Shown here one piece after another: positions 42,565 to 54,215 of a DNA stretch of 64,000 bases (positions within the stretch are counted from its first letter, which is position 1; the number at the start of each line of letters is the position of its first letter). The DNA lies in assembly GCA_002812745.2 (NCBI GenBank), contig NCSJ02000003.1, positions 310,001 to 374,000 on the forward strand, given 5' to 3'. The notes under the pieces are model-generated. The model worked only from the letters and a program-made list of their open reading frames with translations, was not told the origin of the DNA and ran no database searches. Source of the DNA: Scytalidium lignicola (lineage: Eukaryota; Ascomycota; Leotiomycetes). The position numbers and the translations under genes were made by a program.

Positions 42565-43584
42565 ATGGACGTATTACCACTCCTCTCACCAGAAGTCGTC
42601 GCAGAGGTGAGGAAGGACCTTAGACGAGACCGGTTCATAGCGGAAAGTGACGAATATCGACGTGAGCTCGAGCACATCTGGTCACCTCCCAATCCACTTG
42701 ACCCCAGGCGCATCGTGCTTGAACTCGGCAGTATCCAGGATCCCCAAAAACGAGGCCGTAAAATACCGTACGTCGATACATGGAAGGAATACCTATTCTA
42801 CAACAAAGCCACAGTATTCTACGGGACCCAGTCAGCAACCGACATGGTCGGCGGTAATGGGCCGGTGATCTTAGGTGGTATCTGGATTGCTTGGTCCGAT
42901 GCTCTGGGTAGGGAACCACAAATCCAACTTGACGAATTCTTTGCTATTCCCGTAAGTGTTAAGGAAGAATATGCAAAGACAGTCCCAGGGATACTACGAG
43001 CTCACGAGCACATTTGCGCTCAGGTTCGAAAGACGGTGGAAGAAAACAGCAGAGGTAATGCCTGACCGGACCTAAGGTACTTCAAATTCCATTCAATTTG
43101 CGAAACACTTATAGTAGTATTCGATGAGTACAAGTCCGTGGCCGCTGAGAAGCACGCAGACGGCTTCCGTCACTACGATGACGTTGCCCAGAACCAGAGC
43201 ATCATACTGGCTCGGACGGGTCACGAAAATGGACTTAGCGCACCTATTAGCTTCGAGTCTTTGAAGGATAAAGCCTTACCTCTCGCAAGAAATGAAGACA
43301 TAGGAACCATCGATGTTATTCGAATCCCTCTGCAAATTGGCGTCCGTTTTGTGGCTAACCTTCTACTTCGTGAAGAAGCCGCATTTCCGGAATCCGGTAT
43401 GTCAAGACTTGATATATCGAGGGAACCAGATCATCCTTTTATGAAGTGGGAGGGAGAAGCGCAGGATTATGAAGAAAAAGAATTGGCGCATGCACAGGTA
43501 CAAGGCAAGATCGAACCGTTTGCAGCAGCAGCAGATGTAAAGAAGGCCGTGCTATACCGCAGGTTTGACATGCATCCCCCCTGA
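42565..43584 (+). CDS. Unrecognised two-exon gene
   Basis: Join(42565..43054,43115..43584), 319 aa; the 60 nt intron has a GTAATG donor and CTTATAG acceptor and restores VVFDEYKS. The protein is soluble and charged, without signal peptide or membrane helix. Recognisable local features are aromatic-rich YVDTWKEYLFYNKATVFYG, GGIWIAWSDALG, a basic/acidic helix after the splice (EKHADGFRHYDDVAQNQS) and IRIPLQIGVRFVANLLLREE. No family is recognised. Good codon use across both exons supports a real gene. Confidence 0.6.
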
Positions 43585-44345
43585 ATACTACGCTCCGTAT
43601 CCTTTTACGCTTAATTGGATCTGAGACTCATATCCGCAGTCTAAGGGCGTATGCGGCAAATATTGCTTTATCTTGCGACGTCTACCTCCAAGCAATGTCT
43701 AGCAAGAGTGCCTGAGATATGGGCAAGGAGGTTGGTTTTTGAGAGCAATAACGGGGATACACAAGACGTTATGGACGCTTGTCACTGCGATTGGGGCAGA
43801 AATACTTATTGTAAGATTACAATAATCTGGCTTTTCCGTTAATGTCCAGCTAATGTACCTACGAGTCAATAGCTTTAGTGCCGAATCCTCAGCTTTTAAG
43901 AAGTTTTCATAACGAACCAGTACAAGTCGCCCTTATCAAATGAACTTATTCATGCTAAGCCAGGTGGTGATGTACTGTAGAGTTGAGGCCGGATGTGTAG
44001 GATGGCGTTTCCTGGGATGCGTTTCGGTGGTTTCGGGCTACAGTACTACTTAGAGGGTTTAGGTTTTGACAGCGTGAGACTTCTCAAATAATAAATCATC
44101 TTCGTATTTTACACGCCCAGACCAGCTCGCAATCTCACCAAAATCCAACTTATCGATTCGGAGGATCTACAACTTGTATCATAATCACGCCCACGAGCGA
44201 GCCAGATGCTCTTTTTTGATTGTCCTTAAAGCTATAATACATGGATATGTTAGATGTTTTTAAAAGACAAATAAATCCGAATAATTCAATGCATATGAAG
44301 AAACATACTCAAACATACGCATCCAACCCGTTTTTATAAGGTCAA
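43585..44345. other. Convergent intergenic, 0.76 kb
   Basis: 3' flanks of the unrecognised gene and of the minus-strand regulator. A 63-codon frame at 43651-43842 is not supported. Confidence 0.5.
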
Positions 44346-47300
44346 TCAAAACGAGAGACTCTGCAAATATTCTGGCCCTATATCTGGCCATCCATCAATA
44401 TCCCTGCCAGTCCAGTCAAACGCCGTCATCATAATCTCATTAGCATTGATATTGACATTAACATTGCTCTGTTCCTCCACCACCCCTAAATTCGCATTCT
44501 CCACCTCAGTCACACCATTTATGCTGCTCAAATTAAACTCTATCCCGCTCATCTGATTAATATCTGTCCCAGGAGTTGCTACTGCCGCCGAGCTCCCCAA
44601 AAACGAATTGCTCGAGACCGAAGGCGTTTGACCCGATCTTCCAGGAGGCACCGTATCATTCCCAGCAATTGAATCTTTTGTTCCATGTGAAGAAGAGGTA
44701 TTATGTGATGTAGATGACAAATCAACTGGGTTCCACTTATGATAACTATTCTGTGACTGGCATTTGTGATTCGATATTGCGCGTTCGACAGTTGCACGCG
44801 CCAGGCGGGCGAACTCCCCAGCGTCGTTGCATGACATGAGACCAGAGGAGACGAAATCCATGCGACCAAATACACCAGTCACAACATCCATGAGGGCGAT
44901 ATCGTTAAGCGCGGTAGGAAGAAGGGGGTTAGCGATGACGTGGGAGAAGAGGATTGTTAAGGCTGTGAAGGGATAGTAGAAGAGGAGCCTAGATCCAACG
45001 AGCAATTCAACTTTAATTCAAGAATACTCTAAGAGAAAGGACTGAAAGTAAGAAAAAATAAGGAAGACTTACCAGCTTGGCGTATAATTGTCCACATCCA
45101 CATACCTTGTTAATAAGATAATATTCCTGGCCGCCTTGACACTTGCCTCGACACTCTTCTCTAACTTCTTCGCATCCAGGTTCTCGAACTCTCCACATCT
45201 ATATCGTTGGCTCCAAAATACCTGCCTAACTAGCCGGATGTGGATAGCACATACTAAATACTTATGACAACTTTGTAAAATTACTGCCTGAATAAATCTC
45301 TTTCCGCGTGGTAAGTTGGCCATTGACACCGGCACTTCGAGCCGCAACGACGATGGCACAGTCTCATACCACCTGCGAACATCATGGTCTAACTCTTGGA
45401 TGATGCTGAAGAGAGCCTGCGGATGGTGGGTGATTGCTGTTGCAGAATACAAAGAGCGCCTGACTTTTGAGCAGATCCGCGCGTAACGCGTGATACAAAG
45501 GAAGAAACAAAACGAGCTGTCTGCACTGCTCTCTTGCCTATGGTGCTCTTGGCTGCAGAAGTCGGGCATGCTGAGGGGAAACTCGCAGCTAATGTCTGCA
45601 TCATCAATAGACTATGTTCTCTTATTGTCAGCAATTGGTCTTTAGTTTTGGCCTTGACTAGAGTCTTGTGAGGCTTAATGCTCCAAGGGATGAGTTGCGA
45701 GGCAAAGAGAAAGCGAGAGGGACGCACCGAAGGTCGACCGGAGCGTAGAGAAATAGTTTTATCGAGCCAGTACAGGACCCAGAAAAGCCGGTTCCGGGCA
45801 TTGGTCTCCTCCAGCGTGAGGTTCCAGCACTGGCGTGGCCGCTGATGGAGGCCTTTTTGCTCCGCCAGCCGCACGGCGAGCGAGCACAACATGTATTCGA
45901 TTTGTGGGGAGGCGATTCCTTGTACGAAGAGTACCTTTTAATAATTCTCGTAGTCAGCACAAATCCTCAAGTACAAAGATTTTGGACGGAATTTGTTTCA
46001 ATTTACCATTGTAGTCAACGCCTATACACCATATGTCAGCTTCAAATTCCAAAATTGGATCTTATGGGAGATAATGAGATGGGGATTATTGGTAAAGGGC
46101 CAGGGAGAATCTTGAGAGTGGAATCAGAAAAATGGCTTGCCTGAATTGCAGTAAGACTATTCTTATGATACAACAACTCCATGTGCACACTAAAGGCGTT
46201 ATGGAAATACTGCCACGCCACATTCTCGCTGTCCTGGAAGCTCGACGGGCTTTCGACACACTCTGTCATCTGAATAGCACGGTAGCCGAGTGCCATGACG
46301 GCGTTGTAGAGAGCGTACCAGCAGATGTTCGATATTTGGTCAGCTTGAAGGAAGATCTCAAGCTCACGCATGAATTCATCGCGGTCGAGGAGCGGAAGGA
46401 CGCTGCAAGGTAATATTATGAATATCAGTGATAAAGAGCGGCCAAAAGAGACCTTACCATTGTACTTTCTCGAAATATGCTAATCATTAAGAAGTTAGCC
46501 ATAATCTTTCTAGATCGGCTCAAGTTTCTCTTTCTGCATCTTCAAAGCATAACATACCATTAATATAAGTCATCGCCAACTCCTTATCCGGCAACGGCCA
46601 CCTCAGCCTATCTTTACTCAGGAGAAAATGAAGCCCGCTTACATGATTCTCATTAAAATTAAACTTCATTGCCATTCGTACAGCCATTGCGCGTAGCACA
46701 GAGACGCCTTTAGAGTCAGATGTGCATTCGAGGATCCAGTCCAGCGAGTTTTCACAGAAGATTGCCATTTCGGAGGAGGACCCTATGCATTCAGATTAGC
46801 CGTTGTATGAAAAGGAATGGTGAAAACTGGATTGAAGGGGCATATAAATGGAAGGTTGGAGGCGCAAAAAAGGATAGTAGACTGAAGAGACGAGAGGGGT
46901 AGAAATGATAAGTAATTGTAGGAATGGTGGAAAAATACCAGTATATTCTTGCTCGCCCTTTTCATGCCATAAAATTAAGTATGGTTCATTTTATTGTATC
47001 CTCCTTTTCGCTATAATGGATAGAGAAACTCACCGTGAGCGTACTATGATCCTCATACCCTTCGATCTTCTCACACCGCAAAATCTTATCAATGAGCTGC
47101 ACCTCCTCTACATCAGGCCATGTGCAGCTTGATCCAGCACCGTTGTCGTTGATATTTAATGAATCACTCAAGTTCTCTGAAATCCAATCCCTCCTCATCA
47201 ACAACCCAATCATCCTTGGGCTATTTCTATCGCCATCGGCCTCCCCGTTCTCATTTCCATTTCCATTGCCATTCAGCGCCTTGTCATTTCCATCTCCGTA

Positions 47301-47874
47301 TGTAGTAGTAGGCGTGGCGCTTCTATGGCCATTTGCATCGCTGTTTGACCCAAAATATGCTAGTGAGATGGAACCCAGCTGAGTAGAGGTGGAGATGGAA
47401 TTTTTGCGGTTCGATTCTTCTCTGCGTTTTATTTCTTTGCGACCAGTAGATGAGCATTTGCGCCTTGGGATATAAGTGCAGATTGTGTTATGTGTCTGTT
47501 TTGTTGTGAGGGATCTCGCTTCAGCCTTTTTTGCTACCATATATTGCACATACAGATATTAAGATATCGAAATGAGGCGGAGAGAGTAAGATTCGGCTGT
47601 AAGGAAAAGAATAGAAGGAAGGGAAGGATATTGGAAGTGTAGAGCAAAATAGGGGATCTTACTCTACAGTATGCGCAAACAGGCTTTACAAGGTCACCTA
47701 AAATTGTTACATATTAGCTTTTTATTGAGAGTTGTGCGACGCTCACGAATTTGAATGGCGTGAATATCAGGAAAGGATTTGCTGCTGTATTGAGAGAACA
47801 GTGAGAATAGGAAGTATAGAGAGAGTAGCTTGCTTACATTTGACCTTCTTACTCCGACACACACCACAAGCCAT
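44346..47874 (-). CDS. Zn2Cys6 transcription factor with fungal_trans domain
   Basis: Complement(join(44346..44988,45073..45611,45728..45934,46141..46402,46458..46479,46558..46782,47045..47495,47663..47697,47838..47874)), 806 aa, all phases consistent. The binuclear cluster is assembled from three exons: CGVCRSKKVKC, DLVKPVCAYC, RTHNTIC, then basic IPRRK. A Gly/Asn-repeat linker (GNGNGNENGEADGD) leads to a region with a short FEKVQ exon, PLLDRDEF, then QVLFVQGIASPQIEYMLCSLAVRL and RSGRPSSIDDADISCEFP, which are typical middle-homology signatures. Odd points are a 22 nt exon (46458-46479), a GC-AG intron (CAG|GCAAGC at 46141/46140) and one 262 nt intron (46783-47044) with a GTACGC donor. It should bind CGG-type sites in the nucleus; target unknown. 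Confidence 0.85.
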
Positions 47875-49865
47875 GCCGTAGTAGGCTCCCGCAACTCAAT
47901 TTTAGGAATATCTCAGTTATAACCATCCAAGCCTCCCAAGAGTACAATCACTTTTTGCTGTATATTCTTCTGTCCTAGTCGAAAGTATGCACCATTCAAG
48001 TCGGCGGTGGTAATATTGCCCTTAACTCGAAAAAGTGTGGAGAAGTAGGTGCGGAGAAGTAGAAATGTTAAGCAAGGTTGGTTTTAAGCACCACGGATAA
48101 TGCGGGGATAAGAGGTCCAGAATGGTCACGAGGAGGAGTACGTAAGCGTGGTAAGTCCGTAGTTAAGTTAACTAATAACTTACTCGTTTCAATGGCTTAA
48201 TTGGCTTATTAAACAGATCGTCACACAGGTGGCGGATCTGACAAATTCACGAGGCCGAGAATGTTAATATTAGCTTGGCATAGTACACGTGTAATTAAGC
48301 TTTGGACTTCGAATCCTCAGCAATATGAAAATGCTGCCTGGAACTGATTAATTCACACTCTTTTGTCTGTACACACCATGCTATTGTGACGGTGCTCCTT
48401 TGCAATCCCATATTATTTAATAGCCTAGTTTAGGATCTATTTTTTACCTGCATTTTACATCACCGTTACTCCCCTTAGTTAAATCTAGGCCTGAACTAAA
48501 TCGAGTCCCGCCGAGTTACGGGACATTACGTAAGCACGATGTCTGACAAATGCCTTTTCACTTTGTGCTAATTGGGTTAAGGGGTTAATTGCGCTTGTCG
48601 GTATTAATATGTGGATACTTAATGCTGTATTGAATCTAGATTATCCTTACATCATTACCATCTTGGACACAAACGCGTTGCAGGCAGTCCCGAGCTTTGT
48701 GATCTCCGCCTTTGACACTTCTACATCCTATTCCGTGTGAGAATATTAGATATATAAGACCATCTATTACAGTTCACTTGTTGTGCATTCAGATTTCCCT
48801 TTTCGTAGTTACCTCATACTCTCCTAACCATGTCTTCGGTCAATTTTTTTCTATCTTTCGCAAGTTTTTATCCCTTGTTCCGGGCATTTTTGCTAGCTTC
48901 AGTTAATCCTCTTCCAGAAATATCGCTATCTATTGGGTTAAATACATTTTTATTCCTAATAACTAGCCAATGACTAATGTGATAGTGCGATCGGTGCGTA
49001 CTCTTAATTACGTACGGTAGCGATATAGGGGTCGTAGGTGCGCGCTCGGTATGGCCGTAAAGTGTAGCTGAGCAGCAACCAACCAATCAAATGGCAGGGT
49101 GCGGTAGAATAAGAGAAAGGAAGGCTTAATTATGATAACTACGATAGCTACTACTACATATACTAAGTGGTAAAGTGTGGGGAAATCTGGGGTTGCGGGG
49201 TCTCCGCTCGTACGTATGTAGGGAACGGGAATTCCCTACCACACTAATATTTACTTTTATGATAGATAGAGTAAAACTCAGTTAATACAGCAGGACTACT
49301 TGCCCAACTTAATGTCTTTATTTCTGGAGGTAAAATAAAAAGAAATGATCCAACGTGTTTTTATAGCAATAGAAATACACAGGCAGCTATTAATAGTGAA
49401 CGTTTCCGTACTAGAAATTACGAGTCCTATGTATATTTAGACCACATATTCTTGAGAAAGGAGTACTGTATACTGAAATAACTTAGCCAACATTTTTGCG
49501 TTACAAGTGGATTTTTCCGAATTATGGCCCAGGCTATATAGAAGGATATCCCCTGACAAGAGTTTTGTTCTCTAAATTTCTATTAAGCTCTAAAATTGAA
49601 TTAGTTTTTGGTTCGCGACAGAAGTCCATTTCTAGTGCCTGTGTAGACTAGCTTCCTCACTACTTTCCTCATCTCATCACTAGCTTTGGTAGTTATAAAA
49701 TCTAAAATTTGAAGAACCTTGCATGGGAATGCATTATATTTTAAGCCATCTTGTTATACCATTACCACCGTCTACTTATCAACTACTACCCCCCCCCCAC
49801 TTCCTTCCCCCAACCGACAAATCACCTCACGGACGAGAAATGAAATTATTTGCATAGCATTAGCA
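47875..49865. other. Gene-poor 2 kb upstream of the regulator
   Basis: Promoter side of the minus-strand regulator and 3' side of the transporter gene. Contains a C9 run near 49791-49799. Short frames only; no RNA gene or element recognised. Confidence 0.5.
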
Positions 49866-50896
49866 TTACACTATGTCTGCCTGGTCTAGTTGTAGCTCTC
49901 CTCCTAGTTTTTCCGTCGCTGTTGCCTCACTTATCATCGGCGAGCTCTGCTGTTGTCGTTTACTATGCACTTTGCTGGCCTCCGGCGGCGCTTCTGGTTT
50001 TGTGTATGACTCTTCCTCTCGTCCATACAGGAACCAGAAAATGCATCCCGTGAGAACAGCCCACAGCCCCGCCTACAACATTCCCAAATGTAACGGGAAT
50101 TACCGATTTGTATATGAACTGGCTCACTGAAAAGTTGGTCCCATAGAACATCCCAACTGGTACGAGGAACTAGGATAGTCGGTCGTTCGTCAGCCAGGTC
50201 TCAAAAACGTACATATTTTCTTTCAATAGATGGGGGAAGTGTTCTTACGAAGTTGGCGATGGAATGTTGATAACCCAGTCCGGCAAATGCCCATATCGGA
50301 ATCCAAATGCTGTAAATTTTGGTGAGGTTATCGTCAGTGGCAATGGTAGCGAAAGTAGCCAATCCAACAAGCCAGTTGCAGCCAACACCTCGCAAGAAAT
50401 TCACCGACCAGTACGATTTAATGCTTACACGACCTTCGGCTTGAGTAATAGTGTAAGCTTGTTCGGCGGCCGTCCCGAGAGTGTCTGTCCACCAAGCGAG
50501 GAACCCGGCAAAGAAGAGCGCGCCACACATGTTGAAGATGTAGCCCATAGTCCAATTCCGAAGAAGAGCCTTGATGGTGATCCGACGCTGAAGCGCCGCG
50601 AACGGCATGATGAAAAAGCTTGAGGTTGCGAGCTCCGTATTGGTAACGGTAATGAGAAAGAATCCTGTGGGAAAGGTAAAGCTTGCAATGAGTGTAGCAA
50701 TCGAGGGGTTAGAAGCTCGAAGGCCCTCAGCACCACTGACGACCATAAGATTGATGAGTCCGCCTAGAGAGATGAAAGCTCCCCCTAAGAAAGCCCGAAC
50801 AGCTAACTCGGCCCACCCAAGAGAGGCCTTTGCGATGCCAATAGAAGTAACATGTCGCAAAATATCCTCTGGGGAGGGACTGTTAACTGTATGCAT
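49866..50896 (-). pseudogene. Formate/nitrite transporter (FNT), frame broken by a 7 bp duplication
   Basis: Complement(join(49866..50169,50249..50896)). Exon 1 (216 codons) encodes FNT helices: AELAVRAFLGGAFISLGGLINL, FPTGFFLITVTNTELATSSFF, LLRNWTMGYIFNMCGALFFAGFLAWW, and the VNFLRGVGCNWLVGLATF re-entrant region. The 79 nt intron is clean. Exon 2 begins FLVPVGMFYGTNFSVSQFIYKS and then meets a perfect tandem ACAGCCC ACAGCCC (50056-50069, plus strand). Removing one 7-mer restores AVLTGCIFWFLYGR and a normal 314 aa end; as given, the frame shifts inside the last helix and ends 34 residues past the shift. FNT proteins are plasma-membrane nitrite/formate channels (A. nidulans NitA type). The truncated protein probably fails to fold. 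Confidence 0.85.
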
Positions 50897-52292
50897 CGTG
50901 GAGACTGATTCCCTTCTATGCGAAGGTGATGTTTATTTACCAATACTTTCGTGGCCGAAATATTAGCCTATATCACGACTAAATAACGACGAGATGAGGA
51001 AAAAGGACCATACAGTATGAGACGTACACAACTGCAGTGCGTACGTACCACCACGCTTTAAGTGTGAAAATAACATCTCCTCTGTCCTCCTCCGTCCAGC
51101 CGGTGACAAGGGTGTCTGGCCGTCAAAATCTACCGTATTATCTGAACACGAACACAGGCCCTGTAATATCGTTCTGGCGGGGATTGGCTGTGCCGTTTTG
51201 CACTATACAGTAATGATAGGAGCAGCAATTGCAGTGATATAGCAGCAGTTCATGAGGGCAGAACTACGGGATCCAGAAGGCGGTAGATAATACATAATCC
51301 TATCTATAGCAATTCTCTACCATACACAACACTCCAGTTTCCCACAGTTTCCCAAGACCCCTTTTTCTAAACTCCACTTTATTTGTGCTGATTCACTGTC
51401 ATGCATGCCACCGTCCCTGTTCTGATAGGAATGCTTTATCAGCAAAGCGCGATTTCCTGTCACTAAAACGGCAAGAGTGTGGGCATACTTCCTGAACTTA
51501 CTGTCTGCATGGTAGTGCACCCGTGGCGGCCATTTATGGACTTTTTAGGAATATTAACTACGGGGAAGCAACCCTACATTCAAATATTTAGGCGGAGATG
51601 CAGATCCGCGATCTTTGCTACACCGCCGCAGATCGTTGGTTTTTGCCCCCAATTTACGGAAATTCAGTTTGGTTCATGGGGGGCAATCTTCGTAGTGATG
51701 GGTTGTCGTGGAGTACGGGGAAGCAACCCTAGACCAGCAGAGGTCGAAAAGCCAGCTATGGAGGCACCCGTAGATGATGATATCGAGCTCGAGTATGATC
51801 ACTGTATTATTATTGCTGTATACTTAGGAGAAAACAAGCGTGGTCGGTCTCTATTCTGTTCAGTATACTACACTTCGGAGGGTAGAGGAGCGGAGTTTCT
51901 TTATATGCTAAATTCAAGTTCAAGTACACTGCTTGAGGCCTTGAGACAAGGGGCTGCCTTGTATTCCAGATTATATTAAAAGTTCAAACACAAATGTAGG
52001 CTGGATTCCACCAGGTGCATGCCCTTTAGTTGGAACTTCTTATTAGGTAGTAGTTAGCTACTAGACCCTATATAGTCACGTGTTTGAGTTATTGTGTAAG
52101 ATATTTGAGCGCAAAACAATTATTTAAGATAATTTGCGGAGCAGAAACAAATATGGACTTAAATTATCATGGCCAAGTAGCTAGAATCACAGGACGCATT
52201 TCAGCTGCTTGGTACCCAGCATATCCTTTCCAGTAGACGAAAATCACTGTTGACTGCACCCGGCATGGCTGCCCGGGCTTTCTCGTTCCTTC
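50897..52292. other. Intergenic, 1.4 kb, with a short direct repeat
   Basis: Promoter side of the transporter and 3' side of the catalase gene. It holds a plus-strand frame (51479-51979, 166 codons) that I cannot recognise and that has no supporting features. A direct repeat TACGGGGAAGCAACCCTA occurs at about 51559 and 51715. Confidence 0.45.
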
Positions 52293-54215
52293 CTAAGCCA
52301 CACTATTAAGCTCATCATGAAGTTTGCTCCCAAGCGCTGTGTCGACCATAGCAACATTCCTACAAGACATGGTCAACAAAGAGTGTCGTCATTGTAGCGA
52401 ATCAGGACGGAGAGAACTTACTAATGACGCCGTCTTGCAAATCTTTCGGGATACCTTTTATATCGCTAGCTACATTCTTGATAAATCCCTCCTGCTCTCC
52501 TGGTTGTGTGGCGAAGAGATTCCACAGTGCAGTCGCCTGTGCGAAATCCGCATCCGAGACAGGTATCTCGTGGACTCCTACTCCTCCTTTCCCGCCAGCC
52601 CACTCGTCATGCTCGATACTCTTGGGGCCCGGAATTGTCACAGTAAAGACACTGCGCACGTAGTTCGGATCACCGCCATAGTTGCCGGTGAAGGATGCGG
52701 CTCCGTCACGTTCATATGGCGTATACACTCGTGAGATGGGTCGGTTACTCGGCAGCTGTTGGTAGTTGACCCCGAGACGGTAACGTTGGGCGTCGGGGTA
52801 GGCAAACATGCGGGCTTGAAGCACTGTCCAGAATATTAGCATTACAATGTCTCCGACCAGAAATTGGGGGAGGGTTGCTCACTGGGGTTAGGAGTGACTG
52901 CGATACCTGGGACTAGGTTGGACGGTGAGAAGGCAGCTTGCTCAATGTCCTCAAAGAAGTTATGGGGCTGAAATTTCCAGTTAGTCTGACCAGCACCAAG
53001 CATATGCATCTTAGAGTCTCACATTCTTGTTTAGAGTTAACTTCACCACCGGAATCAAGGGAAAATCCTTGTGAGGCAAGGTCTTTGTGATATCAAAGAT
53101 ATTCACTAGATACATCTCGGCAACCTTGGGTTCTATAACCTGGAAAAACAGGTTCCAAACAGGATGATCACCCCTCTCAATAGCATTGAAAAGATCTGCA
53201 GTATGATAATCGGGGTTCGTGCCAGCAATCTTGGCTGCGTCTTCGGGGCTCAAATTCTTGACGCCTGCAACAGGCCGGAAGTGAAACTTGACGTATTTGA
53301 AGCTACCATCTGGCGCGACGAGCTTGTATGTGTGGACTCCAAAGCCATTGAGGTATCGGACTGAAGCAGGAATGCCACGCGAGCCGAAGAGATGCATTAA
53401 AGCGTGCACACCCTCCTGGTTATTGACGTAGAAGCTGCAAACGTTAGCGTACATGGCCAATAACAATGAGCATAGCTTACTCCCAAAACTATAAGTACAG
53501 ATGGGTTAGCTAGCATTCTGCTGGTATCGATATAATAGGATGAGCTTTTACCGTTGTTGGGTCCCCAGTATTGTTTCTTGGATTCTTCTTATGGCTCCGG
53601 TTGAGGGAGAGAAACTTAACAGGGTCCCTGACAAAGAATACCGGTTGTATCGAGCGACACTGTTATCAATTCGAACCTCAATTGGCAAATCATATATCAC
53701 GTACGAGGTCATTTCCCACGATATCATGATTCCCATCTTCGGTAAAGAACTTTACTGCAAAGCCTCGGACATCTCTAACTGTCTCGGCCGAGCCCAAAGG
53801 GCCGCCTACTGTGCTGATGCGATGGAGCACCTTGGTTTTCTTGCCAAAGAAATTTGGCAGTCGTCAGGTGGGACACGTCGTGAGTGACTTCCAACTCACC
53901 CAAGGCAGCTGCTGCTCGGGCGTGGACCACTCTATCCAATACGTTACTCTTGGGCACAGGGCAGGCGCTTGTCGACTCACCGTTCTGGAATACGTTCACG
54001 ATTGAAGTGTGCTAGGGTTTCAATAAGCAGTGTATCCTGAAGCAGCGTCAGGCTGCCACCTCCAAATCGAGCTGGTAGAACCGTGCTGTTCGCTGGATCG
54101 GCGATCGGTTGATCTGTTGTCCTTGCTATGAGCACTCTGACATCCACGAGCATAACTTGATGAACTTACCTTCGGCTAATGTAAAGATTAGGGGGCTTTG
54201 TATGTGAGAAGCCAT
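52293..54215 (-). pseudogene. Catalase, small-subunit haem type, with two frame breaks
   Basis: Exons, minus strand: 54170-54215, 53981-54125, 53705-53931, 53552-53659, 53481-53488, 53023-53434, 52883-52967, 52422-52823 and 52293-52359 (about 499 aa if restored). Landmarks: FGGGSLTLLQDTLLIE, distal His in [64 protein letters not shown], and proximal haem ligand Tyr in RMFAYPDAQRYRLG. Exon 3 has one T too many (AAATTTC near 53850-53852), shifting the frame before [13 protein letters not shown]. The last junction (52359/52422) is also one base out of phase, and the exon 4 acceptor has moved 15 nt upstream. No signal peptide or SKL-type tail, so a cytosolic H2O2-degrading enzyme is inferred. Confidence 0.8.
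53481..53488 (-). other. 8 nt microexon of the catalase gene
   Basis: TTTTGGGA between a CTTATAG acceptor and a GTAAGC donor. It supplies the Phe-Trp-Asp of the conserved FWDF(Y)VNN motif; the flanking exons end at ...GDPTT and start at (D)FYVNNQEG. Without it the conserved motif is incomplete and the phase is lost. Confidence 0.75.

Noticed and set aside
49791..49799. C9 run as a regulatory site
   Set aside because: A lone homopolymer in intergenic DNA, with no second copy or nearby start.
51479..51979. 166-codon plus-strand frame
   Set aside because: No recognisable motif, it includes the direct repeat, and its codon use looks random; kept only as a remark on the intergenic stretch.
53888..53900. 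GTGAGT donor inside the catalase exon
   Set aside because: Reading straight through gives the conserved LGELEVTHDVSHL, so the donor-like string is coding.
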